From assembly GCF_019969845.1 (NCBI RefSeq), contig NZ_JAHXYR010000001.1:868001-932000 (forward strand): 64,000 nt of DNA, read 5' to 3'. A model generated the notes under the pieces. That model worked only from the letters and a program-made list of their open reading frames with translations, was not told the DNA's origin and made no database searches. This DNA comes from Sphingobacterium sp. GVS05A (GTDB lineage: Bacteria > Bacteroidota > Bacteroidia > Sphingobacteriales > Sphingobacteriaceae). The translations under genes and the position numbers were made by a program. Each line of letters begins with the position of its first letter. Position 1 is the stretch's first letter. This document shows positions 17,033-24,911 of the stretch, piece after piece.

Positions 17033-18280
17033 ATGATTTCATCAACAATAAAATTTAAACTATCCTTCATGATGTTCCTTGAATTTTTTATTTGGGGGGG
17101 ATGGTTTGTCACATTAGGCACTTTTTTGAGTAAGAATCTGCATGCAACAGATTTCGAAATGGCCAATGTATTCTCGACACAGTCATTGGGTGCGATTATC
17201 GCTCCCTTTATTGTAGGAATGATTGCCGATCGTTATTTTAATGCCGAGCGTATTTTGGGTGTTTTGCACTTGGTCGGTGCCGTATTAATGTATCAGATGT
17301 ATGGTGCGGCCGATATGTCTACTTTTTATCCTTATGTATTGGCTTATATGGTTTTGTATATGCCAACATTAGCTTTAGCAAGTTCGGTATCATTTCGTCA
17401 ATTGACCAATCCGGAGAAGCAGTTTTCGGCTATACGTATCTGGGGAACAATTGGTTGGATTGTGGCAGGTTTAGCAATTAGCTATATCTTCAAATGGGAT
17501 GCGGCGGCTTCTGATGGTGCACTGAAGAATACATTCCTGATGTCAGGTGTAGCTTCTTTGGTATTGGGCGTATTTTCCTTTGCTTTACCAAAAACACCTC
17601 CGGTTAAACTGGATGAAGGTGAGAAACCATCATTTGCATCAATTATTGGTCTGGATGCCATCAAATTGTTGAAAGACAAAAACTTTTTGATCTTTTTTGT
17701 ATCCTCCGTATTAATCTGTATTCCTTTAGCATTCTATTATTCAAATGCGAACCTATTTCTGACAGAAATCGGTTTGGAAAACCCAACAGGTAAGATGACG
17801 ATTGGTCAAGCTTCAGAGGTCTTGTTCTTGTTGGCGCTTCCGGTTTTCTTTACAAAATTTGGATTCAAGAAGACGATTTTGGTAGGGATGTTGGCATGGG
17901 TGATTCGTTATCTATTGTTTGCTTATGGCAATGCTGGTGAACTTTCGTTCATGCTGCTTATCGGTATCGCGTTACACGGAATCTGTTATGACTTTTTCTT
18001 TGTTTCGGGACAGATTTATACAGATAGCAAAGCTGGTATTAAATACAAATCTGCAGCACAAGGATTGATAACATTGGCAACTTACGGTGTAGGTCAGTTG
18101 ATCGGGTTCTGGGTTGCAAGTTATGTAGGTGATAAATACAAAGATTTGAAAGCAACAGATTTAGCTGCATTTTGGAATCATACTTGGGTCGTTCCCGCAA
18201 TTATTGCCGCAGTGGTGTTTTTTATCTTTCTAGCTCTCTTTAAAGATGAGAAAGTAGATAATGCCAAGGCTGCACACTAA
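17033..18280 (+). CDS. MFS transporter, nucleoside:H+ symporter (NupG-like) family
   Basis: A 415-residue inner-membrane protein with about twelve hydrophobic segments. FFIWGGWFVTLGTFL at the start and the GMIADRYFNAERIL loop between segments 2 and 3 fit the NupG/XapB family of proton symporters. In Bacteroidota such proteins are common in sugar gene clusters, so the substrate here could be a sugar or keto-sugar rather than a nucleoside. The 91-base gap before it is the largest in the cluster and may hold a minor promoter, but I see no clear element. Confidence 0.9.
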   Translation: MISSTIKFKLSFMMFLEFFIWGGWFVTLGTFLSKNLHATDFEMANVFSTQSLGAIIAPFIVGMIADRYFNAERILGVLHLVGAVLMYQMYGAADMSTFYPYVLAYMVLYMPTLALASSVSFRQLTNPEKQFSAIRIWGTIGWIVAGLAISYIFKWDAAASDGALKNTFLMSGVASLVLGVFSFALPKTPPVKLDEGEKPSFASIIGLDAIKLLKDKNFLIFFVSSVLICIPLAFYYSNANLFLTEIGLENPTGKMTIGQASEVLFLLALPVFFTKFGFKKTILVGMLAWVIRYLLFAYGNAGELSFMLLIGIALHGICYDFFFVSGQIYTDSKAGIKYKSAAQGLITLATYGVGQLIGFWVASYVGDKYKDLKATDLAAFWNHTWVVPAIIAAVVFFIFLALFKDEKVDNAKAAH

Positions 18281-18322
18281 ACAGAAAAAATAACTATTTA
18301 AAAACAAATAATTAGAAGAGAG

Positions 18323-20008
18323 ATGGCAACAAATACTTATGACGCGATTGTAATCGGTTCTGGGATAAGTGGTGGATGGGCTGCGAAAGAATTGACAGAA
18401 AAAGGACTGAAAACAATTATGCTAGAGCGTGGTCGTAACATCGAACACATTAAGGATTATACTGCGCCAAACAAAATGCCATGGGAATGGCCTCATGCTG
18501 GTGGTCGTACCCAGCAAATGATTGAGGATTATCCAGTATTGCGCAGAGATTATCCATTGAACGAAAAGAACCTTGACCTTTGGGCGAATGAGAAAGATAG
18601 CCCTTATACAGAGGTGAAGCGTTTTGATTGGTATCGTGGGTATCATGTAGGTGGTAGATCATTAATGTGGGGTAGACAATCTTATCGCCTTGGTGACCTA
18701 GATTTCGAGGCTAACTTGAAAGATGGGCATGGGGTAGATTGGCCGATCCGTTATAAAGATATTGCACCTTGGTATAGCTATGCGGAAAAATTTGCTGGTA
18801 TCTCTGGGAATAGAGACGGGGTTGCTTCGCTTCCTGACGGTGATTATATGCCGCCAATGCCGATGAATATTGTTGAAAAGGATTTGGCTGAACGATTGAA
18901 AAAACAATACGGTGGCAAGCGTCATTTCATTATGGGACGGACAGCGAATATCACCGTGCCACATGAGGGGCGTGTCAACTGTCAATATCAAAATCAATGT
19001 TGGTTAGGTTGTAACTTTGGTGCTTATTTTAGTACACAATCGGCAACTTTACCGGCAGCGAAAAAAACGAACAACCTAACATTACGTCCGTTTTCTATTG
19101 TTACAAAGATTATCTACGATAAAAATACGAAAAAAGCGAAGGGTGTTGAAATTGTTGATGCTGAAACAAACAAAACCTATGAGTTCTTTGCTAAGGTTAT
19201 TTTTGTGTGCGCATCGGCACTAAATTCGACTTGGGTATTGATGAACTCAGCTACCGACGTATGGGAAGGTGGTCTTGGAAGTAGCAGTGGAGAGCTTGGT
19301 CACAATTTAATGGATCACCACTTCCGTTGTGGTGCCGGTGGTAATGTGGAAGGATATTTGGATAGCTATGTTTTTGGACGTCGTCCAACAGGCTTATATG
19401 TGCCACGTTTTGTCAACGTTGATGGCGATACGAAGAAACGTGATTACGTTCGTGGATTTGGCTATCAAGGTGCTGCAGGTAGAGGCCGTTGGTCTGGTGC
19501 TGTTGCAGAGATGGAAGTTGGTGGTGCATGGAAAGATGCTATCTGTGAACCAGGTAACTGGAACGTGGGCTTTACGGCTTTCGGAGAAACCTTACCGTAC
19601 CATGAAAATAAAATTACGCTTGATAAAAGCAAAAAAGATAAATGGGGTTTGCCTGTATTATCATTTGATGCCGAAATCAAAGATAATGAATTGAAGATGC
19701 GTGCTGACATGCAAAATGAAATGAAGGAAATGCTGGAAAGTATTGGCGTAAAAGATACCTATACATATGACAACGTATATGGACTTGGCCAAGGTATCCA
19801 TGAAATGGGAACAGCGCGTATGGGTCTCGATCCTAAAACATCTGTATTGAACGGTAATAACCAGGTTTGGGATGCATTAAATGTATTTGTTACAGACGGT
19901 GCATGTATGACTTCTGCTGGTTGTGTGAACCCTTCACTTACTTATATGGCACTTACTGCGCGTGCGGTCGATTATGCAGTTAGTGAATTGAAAAAAGGTA
20001 ATATCTAA
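18323..20008 (+). CDS. GMC-family FAD dehydrogenase with Fe-S-type cysteine motif
   Basis: A 561-residue flavoenzyme, catalytic subunit of a sugar or glycoside dehydrogenase. FAD-binding AIVIGSGISGGWAAKEL opens the protein; HEMGTARMG and CVNPSLTYMALTARA close it. Cysteines 220, 226 and 230 (C-x5-C-x3-C followed by xxGA) have the spacing I recall for the 3Fe-4S ligands of FAD-dependent glucose dehydrogenase, and also suit glucoside 3-dehydrogenase. No signal peptide is present, so export must depend on a partner, presumably the subunit-3-like protein encoded two genes downstream. No cytochrome gene is nearby, so the electron acceptor is unknown. Confidence 0.92.
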   Translation: MATNTYDAIVIGSGISGGWAAKELTEKGLKTIMLERGRNIEHIKDYTAPNKMPWEWPHAGGRTQQMIEDYPVLRRDYPLNEKNLDLWANEKDSPYTEVKRFDWYRGYHVGGRSLMWGRQSYRLGDLDFEANLKDGHGVDWPIRYKDIAPWYSYAEKFAGISGNRDGVASLPDGDYMPPMPMNIVEKDLAERLKKQYGGKRHFIMGRTANITVPHEGRVNCQYQNQCWLGCNFGAYFSTQSATLPAAKKTNNLTLRPFSIVTKIIYDKNTKKAKGVEIVDAETNKTYEFFAKVIFVCASALNSTWVLMNSATDVWEGGLGSSSGELGHNLMDHHFRCGAGGNVEGYLDSYVFGRRPTGLYVPRFVNVDGDTKKRDYVRGFGYQGAAGRGRWSGAVAEMEVGGAWKDAICEPGNWNVGFTAFGETLPYHENKITLDKSKKDKWGLPVLSFDAEIKDNELKMRADMQNEMKEMLESIGVKDTYTYDNVYGLGQGIHEMGTARMGLDPKTSVLNGNNQVWDALNVFVTDGACMTSAGCVNPSLTYMALTARAVDYAVSELKKGNI

Positions 20009-20027
20009 TAGCTAAAGATTGATAACA

Positions 20028-21461
20028 ATGGAAAATAACTCAAATAAGTCGAGTAGAAGAGATTTCTTAAAGACTGCGGCAACCGCTGCGGCAGCCTTTA
20101 TGATCGTTCCTCGTCATGTATTAGGAGGAAATGGTTTCACCGCTCCTAGTGATAAGTTACAAATAGCTGGTATTGGTGTAGGTGGTAAAGGGTTCAGCGA
20201 CATTAACTCATTTCATGATTCAGGTAAAGCGGATCTCGCTTTCTTATGTGACGTGGATGATCGTCGTGCTGCGGGTGCGTTGAAACGTTACCCAAAAGCA
20301 AAATATTATAAAGATTATCGTGAGATGTTGGATAAAGAGCATAAACGCATTGAAGCTGTTTCTGTTTCTACTCCAGATCATCAACATGCGATTCAGGCCT
20401 TGGCAGCGATGCAATTGGGCAAGCACGTCTATGTTCAGAAACCATTGACTCATGATGTCTGGGAAGCAAGAGCACTGACGCATGCCGCGAAGAAATATAA
20501 AGTTGTAACCCAGATGGGAAACCAAGGGGCATCCAACGATGGGCCACGTTTTGTCCGTGAATGGTACGAAGCTGGTTTAATCGGTGATGTACATACAGTA
20601 TATTGCTGGACTGACCGTCCAGTATGGCCTTCCGGTATTGCATGGCCTACAGGTAAGGCTGAAATTCCGAAAGAATTGGATTGGGATCTTTGGTTGGGAA
20701 CTGCTCCTCACAAGGAGTATGTAGATAAATTGGTGCCGTTCAACTGGCGTGGCTGGTGGGATTACGGTACTGGTGCATTGGGTGATATGGGGTGTCACTT
20801 GTTGGAAGTTCCTTTCAGTACCTTAGGTCTGACTTATGTGCAAGATGTACAGGCAACTGTAGGTTCTGTTTATGTGGATGAGTTCAAACGTGGTTATTTC
20901 CCTGAGAGCTGCCCGCCATCAAGTCATGCGACATTAACATTCCCTAAAACACCGCGTACAAATGGTCCTGTAACATTACATTGGATGGATGGCGGTATTC
21001 AACCTGCACGTCCGGATGAACTGGGACCAAATGAAATCTTCGGTGATGGTGGTAACGGTATCTTGTTAGTCGGTACCAAAGGTAAGATCCTTGCGGATAC
21101 TTACGGTCAAAATGCACGTTTGTTACCAACATCAAGAAAAGATCAAGTTGCTCAGAAATATGCACGTGTACCGGGACAAGAGTCAGGTCACTATGCACAA
21201 TGGGTGGAAGCTTGTCAAGCTGGTTATGGTAAAAAAGAAGTAAGTTCACCATTTGAAATTGCTGGCCCATTAACTGAAGCTTTGTTGATGGCTAACCTAG
21301 CAATTAGAGGCGCTGATTTACGTTTAGATGGAAAATATCCAGGACGTAATCTAAAATTGTTATGGGATAATGACAATATGCGTGTGACAAACTTTGATCA
21401 TGTGAATCAGTATGTCAAACGTAATTACAGACAAGGTTGGGAAATGAAATATAATTTCTAA
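20028..21461 (+). CDS. Gfo/Idh/MocA family oxidoreductase, Tat-exported
   Basis: A 477-residue protein with a classical twin-arginine signal (SSRRDFLKTAATAAAAF). The Rossmann motif is IAGIGVGGKGFSD; the catalytic loop is QKPLTHDVWEAR, with Gln in place of the Glu of EKP. The C-terminal part contains WDLWLGTAPHKEY and NWRGWWDYGTGALGDMGCH, features of a large exported subfamily in Bacteroidota. I prefer the ATG at 20028 over the TTG at 20019. It is inserted between the GMC gene and its small-subunit gene, 19 bases from each, which implies a shared pathway. It shares little with the other Gfo protein of the cluster, so the two probably do different steps. Confidence 0.93.
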   Translation: MENNSNKSSRRDFLKTAATAAAAFMIVPRHVLGGNGFTAPSDKLQIAGIGVGGKGFSDINSFHDSGKADLAFLCDVDDRRAAGALKRYPKAKYYKDYREMLDKEHKRIEAVSVSTPDHQHAIQALAAMQLGKHVYVQKPLTHDVWEARALTHAAKKYKVVTQMGNQGASNDGPRFVREWYEAGLIGDVHTVYCWTDRPVWPSGIAWPTGKAEIPKELDWDLWLGTAPHKEYVDKLVPFNWRGWWDYGTGALGDMGCHLLEVPFSTLGLTYVQDVQATVGSVYVDEFKRGYFPESCPPSSHATLTFPKTPRTNGPVTLHWMDGGIQPARPDELGPNEIFGDGGNGILLVGTKGKILADTYGQNARLLPTSRKDQVAQKYARVPGQESGHYAQWVEACQAGYGKKEVSSPFEIAGPLTEALLMANLAIRGADLRLDGKYPGRNLKLLWDNDNMRVTNFDHVNQYVKRNYRQGWEMKYNF

Positions 21462-21480
21462 AATTAAGATATTTAGTAGT

Positions 21481-22110
21481 ATGAATAGAAGAGAAGCATT
21501 ACAACGGGTTGCCTTGATTTTAGGAGGTACCGTTATCGGCGCCAATTTATTTTTGGAAGGCTGTACGCGTTCGGCTACAAAGGATGTGGAAGGCTTATTT
21601 GAAGCAAAAACGACAGATTTGTTGGGCGATCTAGCTGAGGCTATTTTACCTGCGACAGCTACTCCTGGAGCGAAAGAAGCTGGTGTAGGAAGCTTTATTC
21701 CTGTGATGGTCCGTGACTGTTACACTGAAAAGCAACAAAAAGCATTTATAACTGGTCTTGCAAGCTTGGATAATAAAGCAAAAGAAGTCAAAGGAAAACC
21801 TTTCCTTGAGCTTTCGGCTGCAGATCGCACAGCGGTAGCAGCAGCTTTGGATAAAGAAGCAAATGAGTTTAATAAGAAACAAGCTGAAGATCAAAAGGAC
21901 ATCCTGGAGAAAAACAAAGAAAAACAAAATCAATTGTATAATTACGTAGAAAATGATCCACCACACTGGTTCACGATGTTTAAGCAATTGACGTTGACAG
22001 GTTTCTTTAACTCAGAATTGGGTTGTACAAAAGCATTACGTTTTGTCAAAATTCCTGGAAAATATGACGGGAACTTTCCTTACAAAAAAGGAGACAAGGC
22101 ATTTGCATAG
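21481..22110 (+). CDS. Gluconate 2-dehydrogenase subunit 3 family protein
   Basis: A 209-residue small subunit (PF13618-like). The N-terminus, MNRREALQRVALILGGTVIGANLFLEGC, has an RR motif and a hydrophobic stretch ending at Cys28, consistent with a Tat signal and possibly lipidation. Downstream are LLGDLAEAILPATATPGAKEAGVGSFI and a C-terminal HWFTMFKQLTLTGFFNSELG, both family features. In known complexes the small subunit carries the folded, cofactor-loaded GMC subunit through Tat; that fits the lack of a signal on the GMC protein here. It is the last gene of the cluster. Confidence 0.9.
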   Translation: MNRREALQRVALILGGTVIGANLFLEGCTRSATKDVEGLFEAKTTDLLGDLAEAILPATATPGAKEAGVGSFIPVMVRDCYTEKQQKAFITGLASLDNKAKEVKGKPFLELSAADRTAVAAALDKEANEFNKKQAEDQKDILEKNKEKQNQLYNYVENDPPHWFTMFKQLTLTGFFNSELGCTKALRFVKIPGKYDGNFPYKKGDKAFA

Positions 22111-22132
22111 TACATATGCTTTGCGCAAAATA

Positions 22133-22158
22133 AAAAAGGAGGCCCAAGCCTCCTTTTT
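22133..22158 (+). terminator. Terminator of the sugar-oxidation cluster
   Basis: AAAAAGGAGGC pairs with GCCTCCTTTTT around a CCAA loop. It can also work for the converging thioesterase gene. Confidence 0.9.
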
Positions 22159-22168
22159 TATTTTATTG

Positions 22169-22894
22169 TTATTTAGTTTCTACTTCCAGTGCAAAATGAA
22201 TACGTTGTTGTTTTGTCACGGTCATAAAATAGCCTTTATCCGTTGAATCGCCGTTAATGTCCACTGTGTCATTGTAACGAAGTTCTCTGAGGTAATTCAT
22301 CTCCAACGATTTGATCTGATTGGTCAGCACGAGTTCGATTGGGAGTCTATCCATACACCAATCCAGGTATTTGACATTATTGGCATGATTGACAATATCA
22401 AGGTCGGATAACTTGACAATATATTGATCTATATTTTTGACAAGCTGAGAAATATCCAACTTTGAGAATGGTCGTTGTGTTGCAGGGCGATCGGGGTAAG
22501 TTGTAAAGCCCGCAGCCGAAATAGCCAGATCTTCGGAACTTCTTTTTACGGTATTGATTACCGCCCAATAGCTTGTCGCCGTGACATACACCTGCCCATT
22601 CACTAAAATTTCGAAATTACGTGTAGAGCGCGCACCTTCCAGTTCTTGTATCCATGTTTTTACCTGGACAATGTCCATCCATTTGGGTAATCTGTTGATT
22701 TCAATACGCATTCGACTGAGCACCCAAGTTTGGTTGTGTTTGGCCATTTCTTTAAAACCGAAACCAACATTGGTCGCATGTTCGCCAGCAGTAAGTTGAA
22801 GAATATTTGACAAGTCGGAGAAACGGATACGACCATTGGAGTAACATTGTGTGAAATAAATTTCCCAGTTTTTCTCAAAGACTGATTTTTCCAT
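22169..22894 (-). CDS. Acyl-ACP thioesterase
   Basis: A 241-residue protein with two hotdog folds (residues about 1-130 and 150-240), typical of bacterial acyl-ACP thioesterases. VFEKNWEIYFTQCYSNGRIRFSDLSNILQ opens it; DLDIVNHANNVKYLDWCMD in the second fold carries the characteristic Asn-x-His-x-Asn motif. It would release free fatty acids from acyl carrier protein in the cytosol. An in-frame TTG lies at 22915, but it overlaps the promoter element, so the ATG at 22894 is the better start. Confidence 0.9.
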   Translation of the reverse strand: MEKSVFEKNWEIYFTQCYSNGRIRFSDLSNILQLTAGEHATNVGFGFKEMAKHNQTWVLSRMRIEINRLPKWMDIVQVKTWIQELEGARSTRNFEILVNGQVYVTATSYWAVINTVKRSSEDLAISAAGFTTYPDRPATQRPFSKLDISQLVKNIDQYIVKLSDLDIVNHANNVKYLDWCMDRLPIELVLTNQIKSLEMNYLRELRYNDTVDINGDSTDKGYFMTVTKQQRIHFALEVETK

Positions 22895-22912
22895 CTGTTG
22901 TTTAGTTTTTTG

Positions 22913-22920
22913 CAAAATTA
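22913..22920 (-). promoter_or_regulatory. -7 element of the thioesterase gene
   Basis: Minus strand TAATTTTG, 18 bases before the chosen ATG. It overlaps the alternative TTG start and therefore helps decide the start. Confidence 0.55.
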
Positions 22921-23217
22921 GGCAATATGACTGATTTGTGGCTTAAATTCAAAATGAAATGACAAAATTTTAAGATATTCCGATAATATGAACTGTTGGG
23001 CAGTTTTTGGGCATAAATAGACAAAAAAGCGGAAAGCTGTTAATCGTTTTTTTATTGTAAAATAAATGATAGTTTTCAAATATTTAATTGATTATTATCA
23101 TCGGATTAGGTAGATTTAAATAAGCCAATGGCATAAAATAATAAAATAAGATTGGCTTTATCACGTTATATCTAGTGTAACGCGAAACATTAAATTTATA
23201 CATTAAATGCTAATATT
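22921..23217. other. 297-bp noncoding interval, nothing recognised
   Basis: AT-rich spacer between divergent genes. It presumably holds the promoter of the 88-residue gene, but no full consensus element is visible. Confidence 0.5.
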
Positions 23218-23484
23218 ATGGTTGGAGAACTAATAGCTAAAGAGGAAATTCCTCAATTTAAATTTATCCCTGCGAGTGAAGATAAGTCATCGAGTTTTAT
23301 GGATAAATTGAAAGGGGCCCTTCGGTTGGGAAACGAATTTAAATCCAAGACTGAAATAGCCTTTCAAACAGATTCCGGACCAAAGCGTATCGAAACCACA
23401 GTGTGGTCATTAACCGATAGATATATCCAGATCAAAAGTGGCGTATTGATCCCACTTCGGTCTATTATTGCAATTGACTATTAA
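23218..23484 (+). CDS. Small conserved-looking protein, unknown function
   Basis: An 88-residue protein with no signal peptide or membrane segment. Residues about 45-88 (KTEIAFQTDSGPKRIETTVWSLTDRYIQIKSGVLIPLRSIIAIDY) suggest a small beta-barrel in which a strand pair leads to IPLRSIIAIDY, as in PH-like or Sm-like folds; this is only a visual impression. ATG start, good codon use and its own terminator support a real gene. I do not recognise the family. Confidence 0.65.
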   Translation: MVGELIAKEEIPQFKFIPASEDKSSSFMDKLKGALRLGNEFKSKTEIAFQTDSGPKRIETTVWSLTDRYIQIKSGVLIPLRSIIAIDY

Positions 23485-23502
23485 TAAGAACGACTTCCGA
23501 TA

Positions 23503-23536
23503 AAAAAGCTCCTGAAATTTTTCAGGAGCTTTTTTA
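23503..23536. terminator. Bidirectional terminator
   Basis: AAAAAAGCTCCTGAAA pairs with TTTCAGGAGCTTTTTT. It serves the 88-residue gene and the converging TolC gene. Confidence 0.9.
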
Positions 23537-23602
23537 ATAGTCAATTTCCAATGTGAACAGATTGGTTCTGCTGCTCACTTGCAGCAAAATAATTCATGAA
23601 AA

Positions 23603-24904
23603 CTAATATGTTTCTCCTGTTAATTCTTTCAGGCGTATTTCCGAAACCTTTGCATCGTATTGTGCAGTATAGCTTCGTGTCATGGCATTGATATAATTTA
23701 GTTGCGCCGTTCTAACCTCAAGGGTCGTGATTGTTCCTATACGGAATTTATCCATGGTGATATTTAGATTTTCTTTGGCGAGCTCCTCATTCTTTTTTTC
23801 TACGTCCGCTAATTCGATGTTAGTGATATAGGTTTGAAATAGTGTCCTAACTTGTGCCTGTATACTCTGCTTTTGTTGTTGGATCTGTATTTCGGTGCTT
23901 TGTACCTGAAATTTGGCAATCCTTTCATTTCTGTTTTGAATAAATCCATTAAAGATATTCAGGGAAGCAGTAACGCCATAGTTGAGACCTTTATTTTTGT
24001 TCTCAGTGGAGAAACCCAATGAGGAGTGGGATTCATTCCAGTTATAGCCTGTATTCAGGCCTATTTTGGGATAACGTTCTGCTTTTACTGCTTTTAGGTT
24101 TAGTTCGGCAACTCGTCTGTTTATAAGCGCGAGCTGTACCTGCGGATTCTGTTGATCCGCGATCTGGATCAGATCGCCCAGTTTAAGGTCGGTATCCAAT
24201 TTCATTTCGTCTTCAACTTGAAAATCTATGCCTAGATCACGGGTCATGAGCTGGTTCAGGTAGGTCTTGGTATTTTGGAAACTCTCCCGTTGACGTAGCA
24301 AATTGGTCTGATCAGTATTTAGATCTACTTTTGCATTCAGTAAATCTAATTTAGATCCCTTTCCGATCTCCAAACGGTTCTCGGCTAGGGTAACGCGATA
24401 TTGAGACAGGGTAATGGTCGTATCTAAAGCATTCAATAAACGCTTTTGTTGCACTAAACCGTAATAGGTAGCGATAACTTCACTCAATTGACTGATTACC
24501 TCAAATTTGATTTCGGCCTCACCTTGACGCTGTATTTCTTTGAACCTATCGCGACGGGCAAACATACCGAATCCGTCAAATACTGTCCAGTTGAGATTGA
24601 CTCCATAGGACATGTTGTCGTTTTTCGCGTTGGAAATCTGCTGCACCTGCCCGTCATTTCTTACTTGCCGGGAATTTTGGATAGAATTGCTCCTGCTAAA
24701 AGTTCCGGTGACTGCAGGCAGCATTCCAGCACTACCGAGGCTTGTGTTTTCAATGTCTATTTTGTTGTCATTTTTGGCCAAAAGGATATTAAAGTTGTTG
24801 CTCAAAGTGGTTGTCAATGCTTCTTCTAGCGTCAACATTTGTTGTGCATGGGCTTGAATTAGGATGAAACTAAGCAGCAGTGTTATGATTACATTTCTCT
24901 TCAT
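23603..24904 (-). CDS. TolC family outer-membrane efflux protein
   Basis: A 433-residue outer-membrane channel with a signal peptide (ITLLLSFILIQAHAQ). Two repeats with long coiled-coil helices are visible; LTLEEALTTTLSNNFNILLAKND begins the first. TLEVRTAQLNYINAMTRSYTAQYDAKVSEIRLKELTGE at the end is typical of TolC. It is the last gene of an adaptor-RND-TolC operon and starts 7 bases after the RND gene. It would form the trimeric exit duct of the pump. Confidence 0.95.
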   Translation of the reverse strand: MKRNVIITLLLSFILIQAHAQQMLTLEEALTTTLSNNFNILLAKNDNKIDIENTSLGSAGMLPAVTGTFSRSNSIQNSRQVRNDGQVQQISNAKNDNMSYGVNLNWTVFDGFGMFARRDRFKEIQRQGEAEIKFEVISQLSEVIATYYGLVQQKRLLNALDTTITLSQYRVTLAENRLEIGKGSKLDLLNAKVDLNTDQTNLLRQRESFQNTKTYLNQLMTRDLGIDFQVEDEMKLDTDLKLGDLIQIADQQNPQVQLALINRRVAELNLKAVKAERYPKIGLNTGYNWNESHSSLGFSTENKNKGLNYGVTASLNIFNGFIQNRNERIAKFQVQSTEIQIQQQKQSIQAQVRTLFQTYITNIELADVEKKNEELAKENLNITMDKFRIGTITTLEVRTAQLNYINAMTRSYTAQYDAKVSEIRLKELTGETY

Positions 24905-24911
24905 GTCTGAT

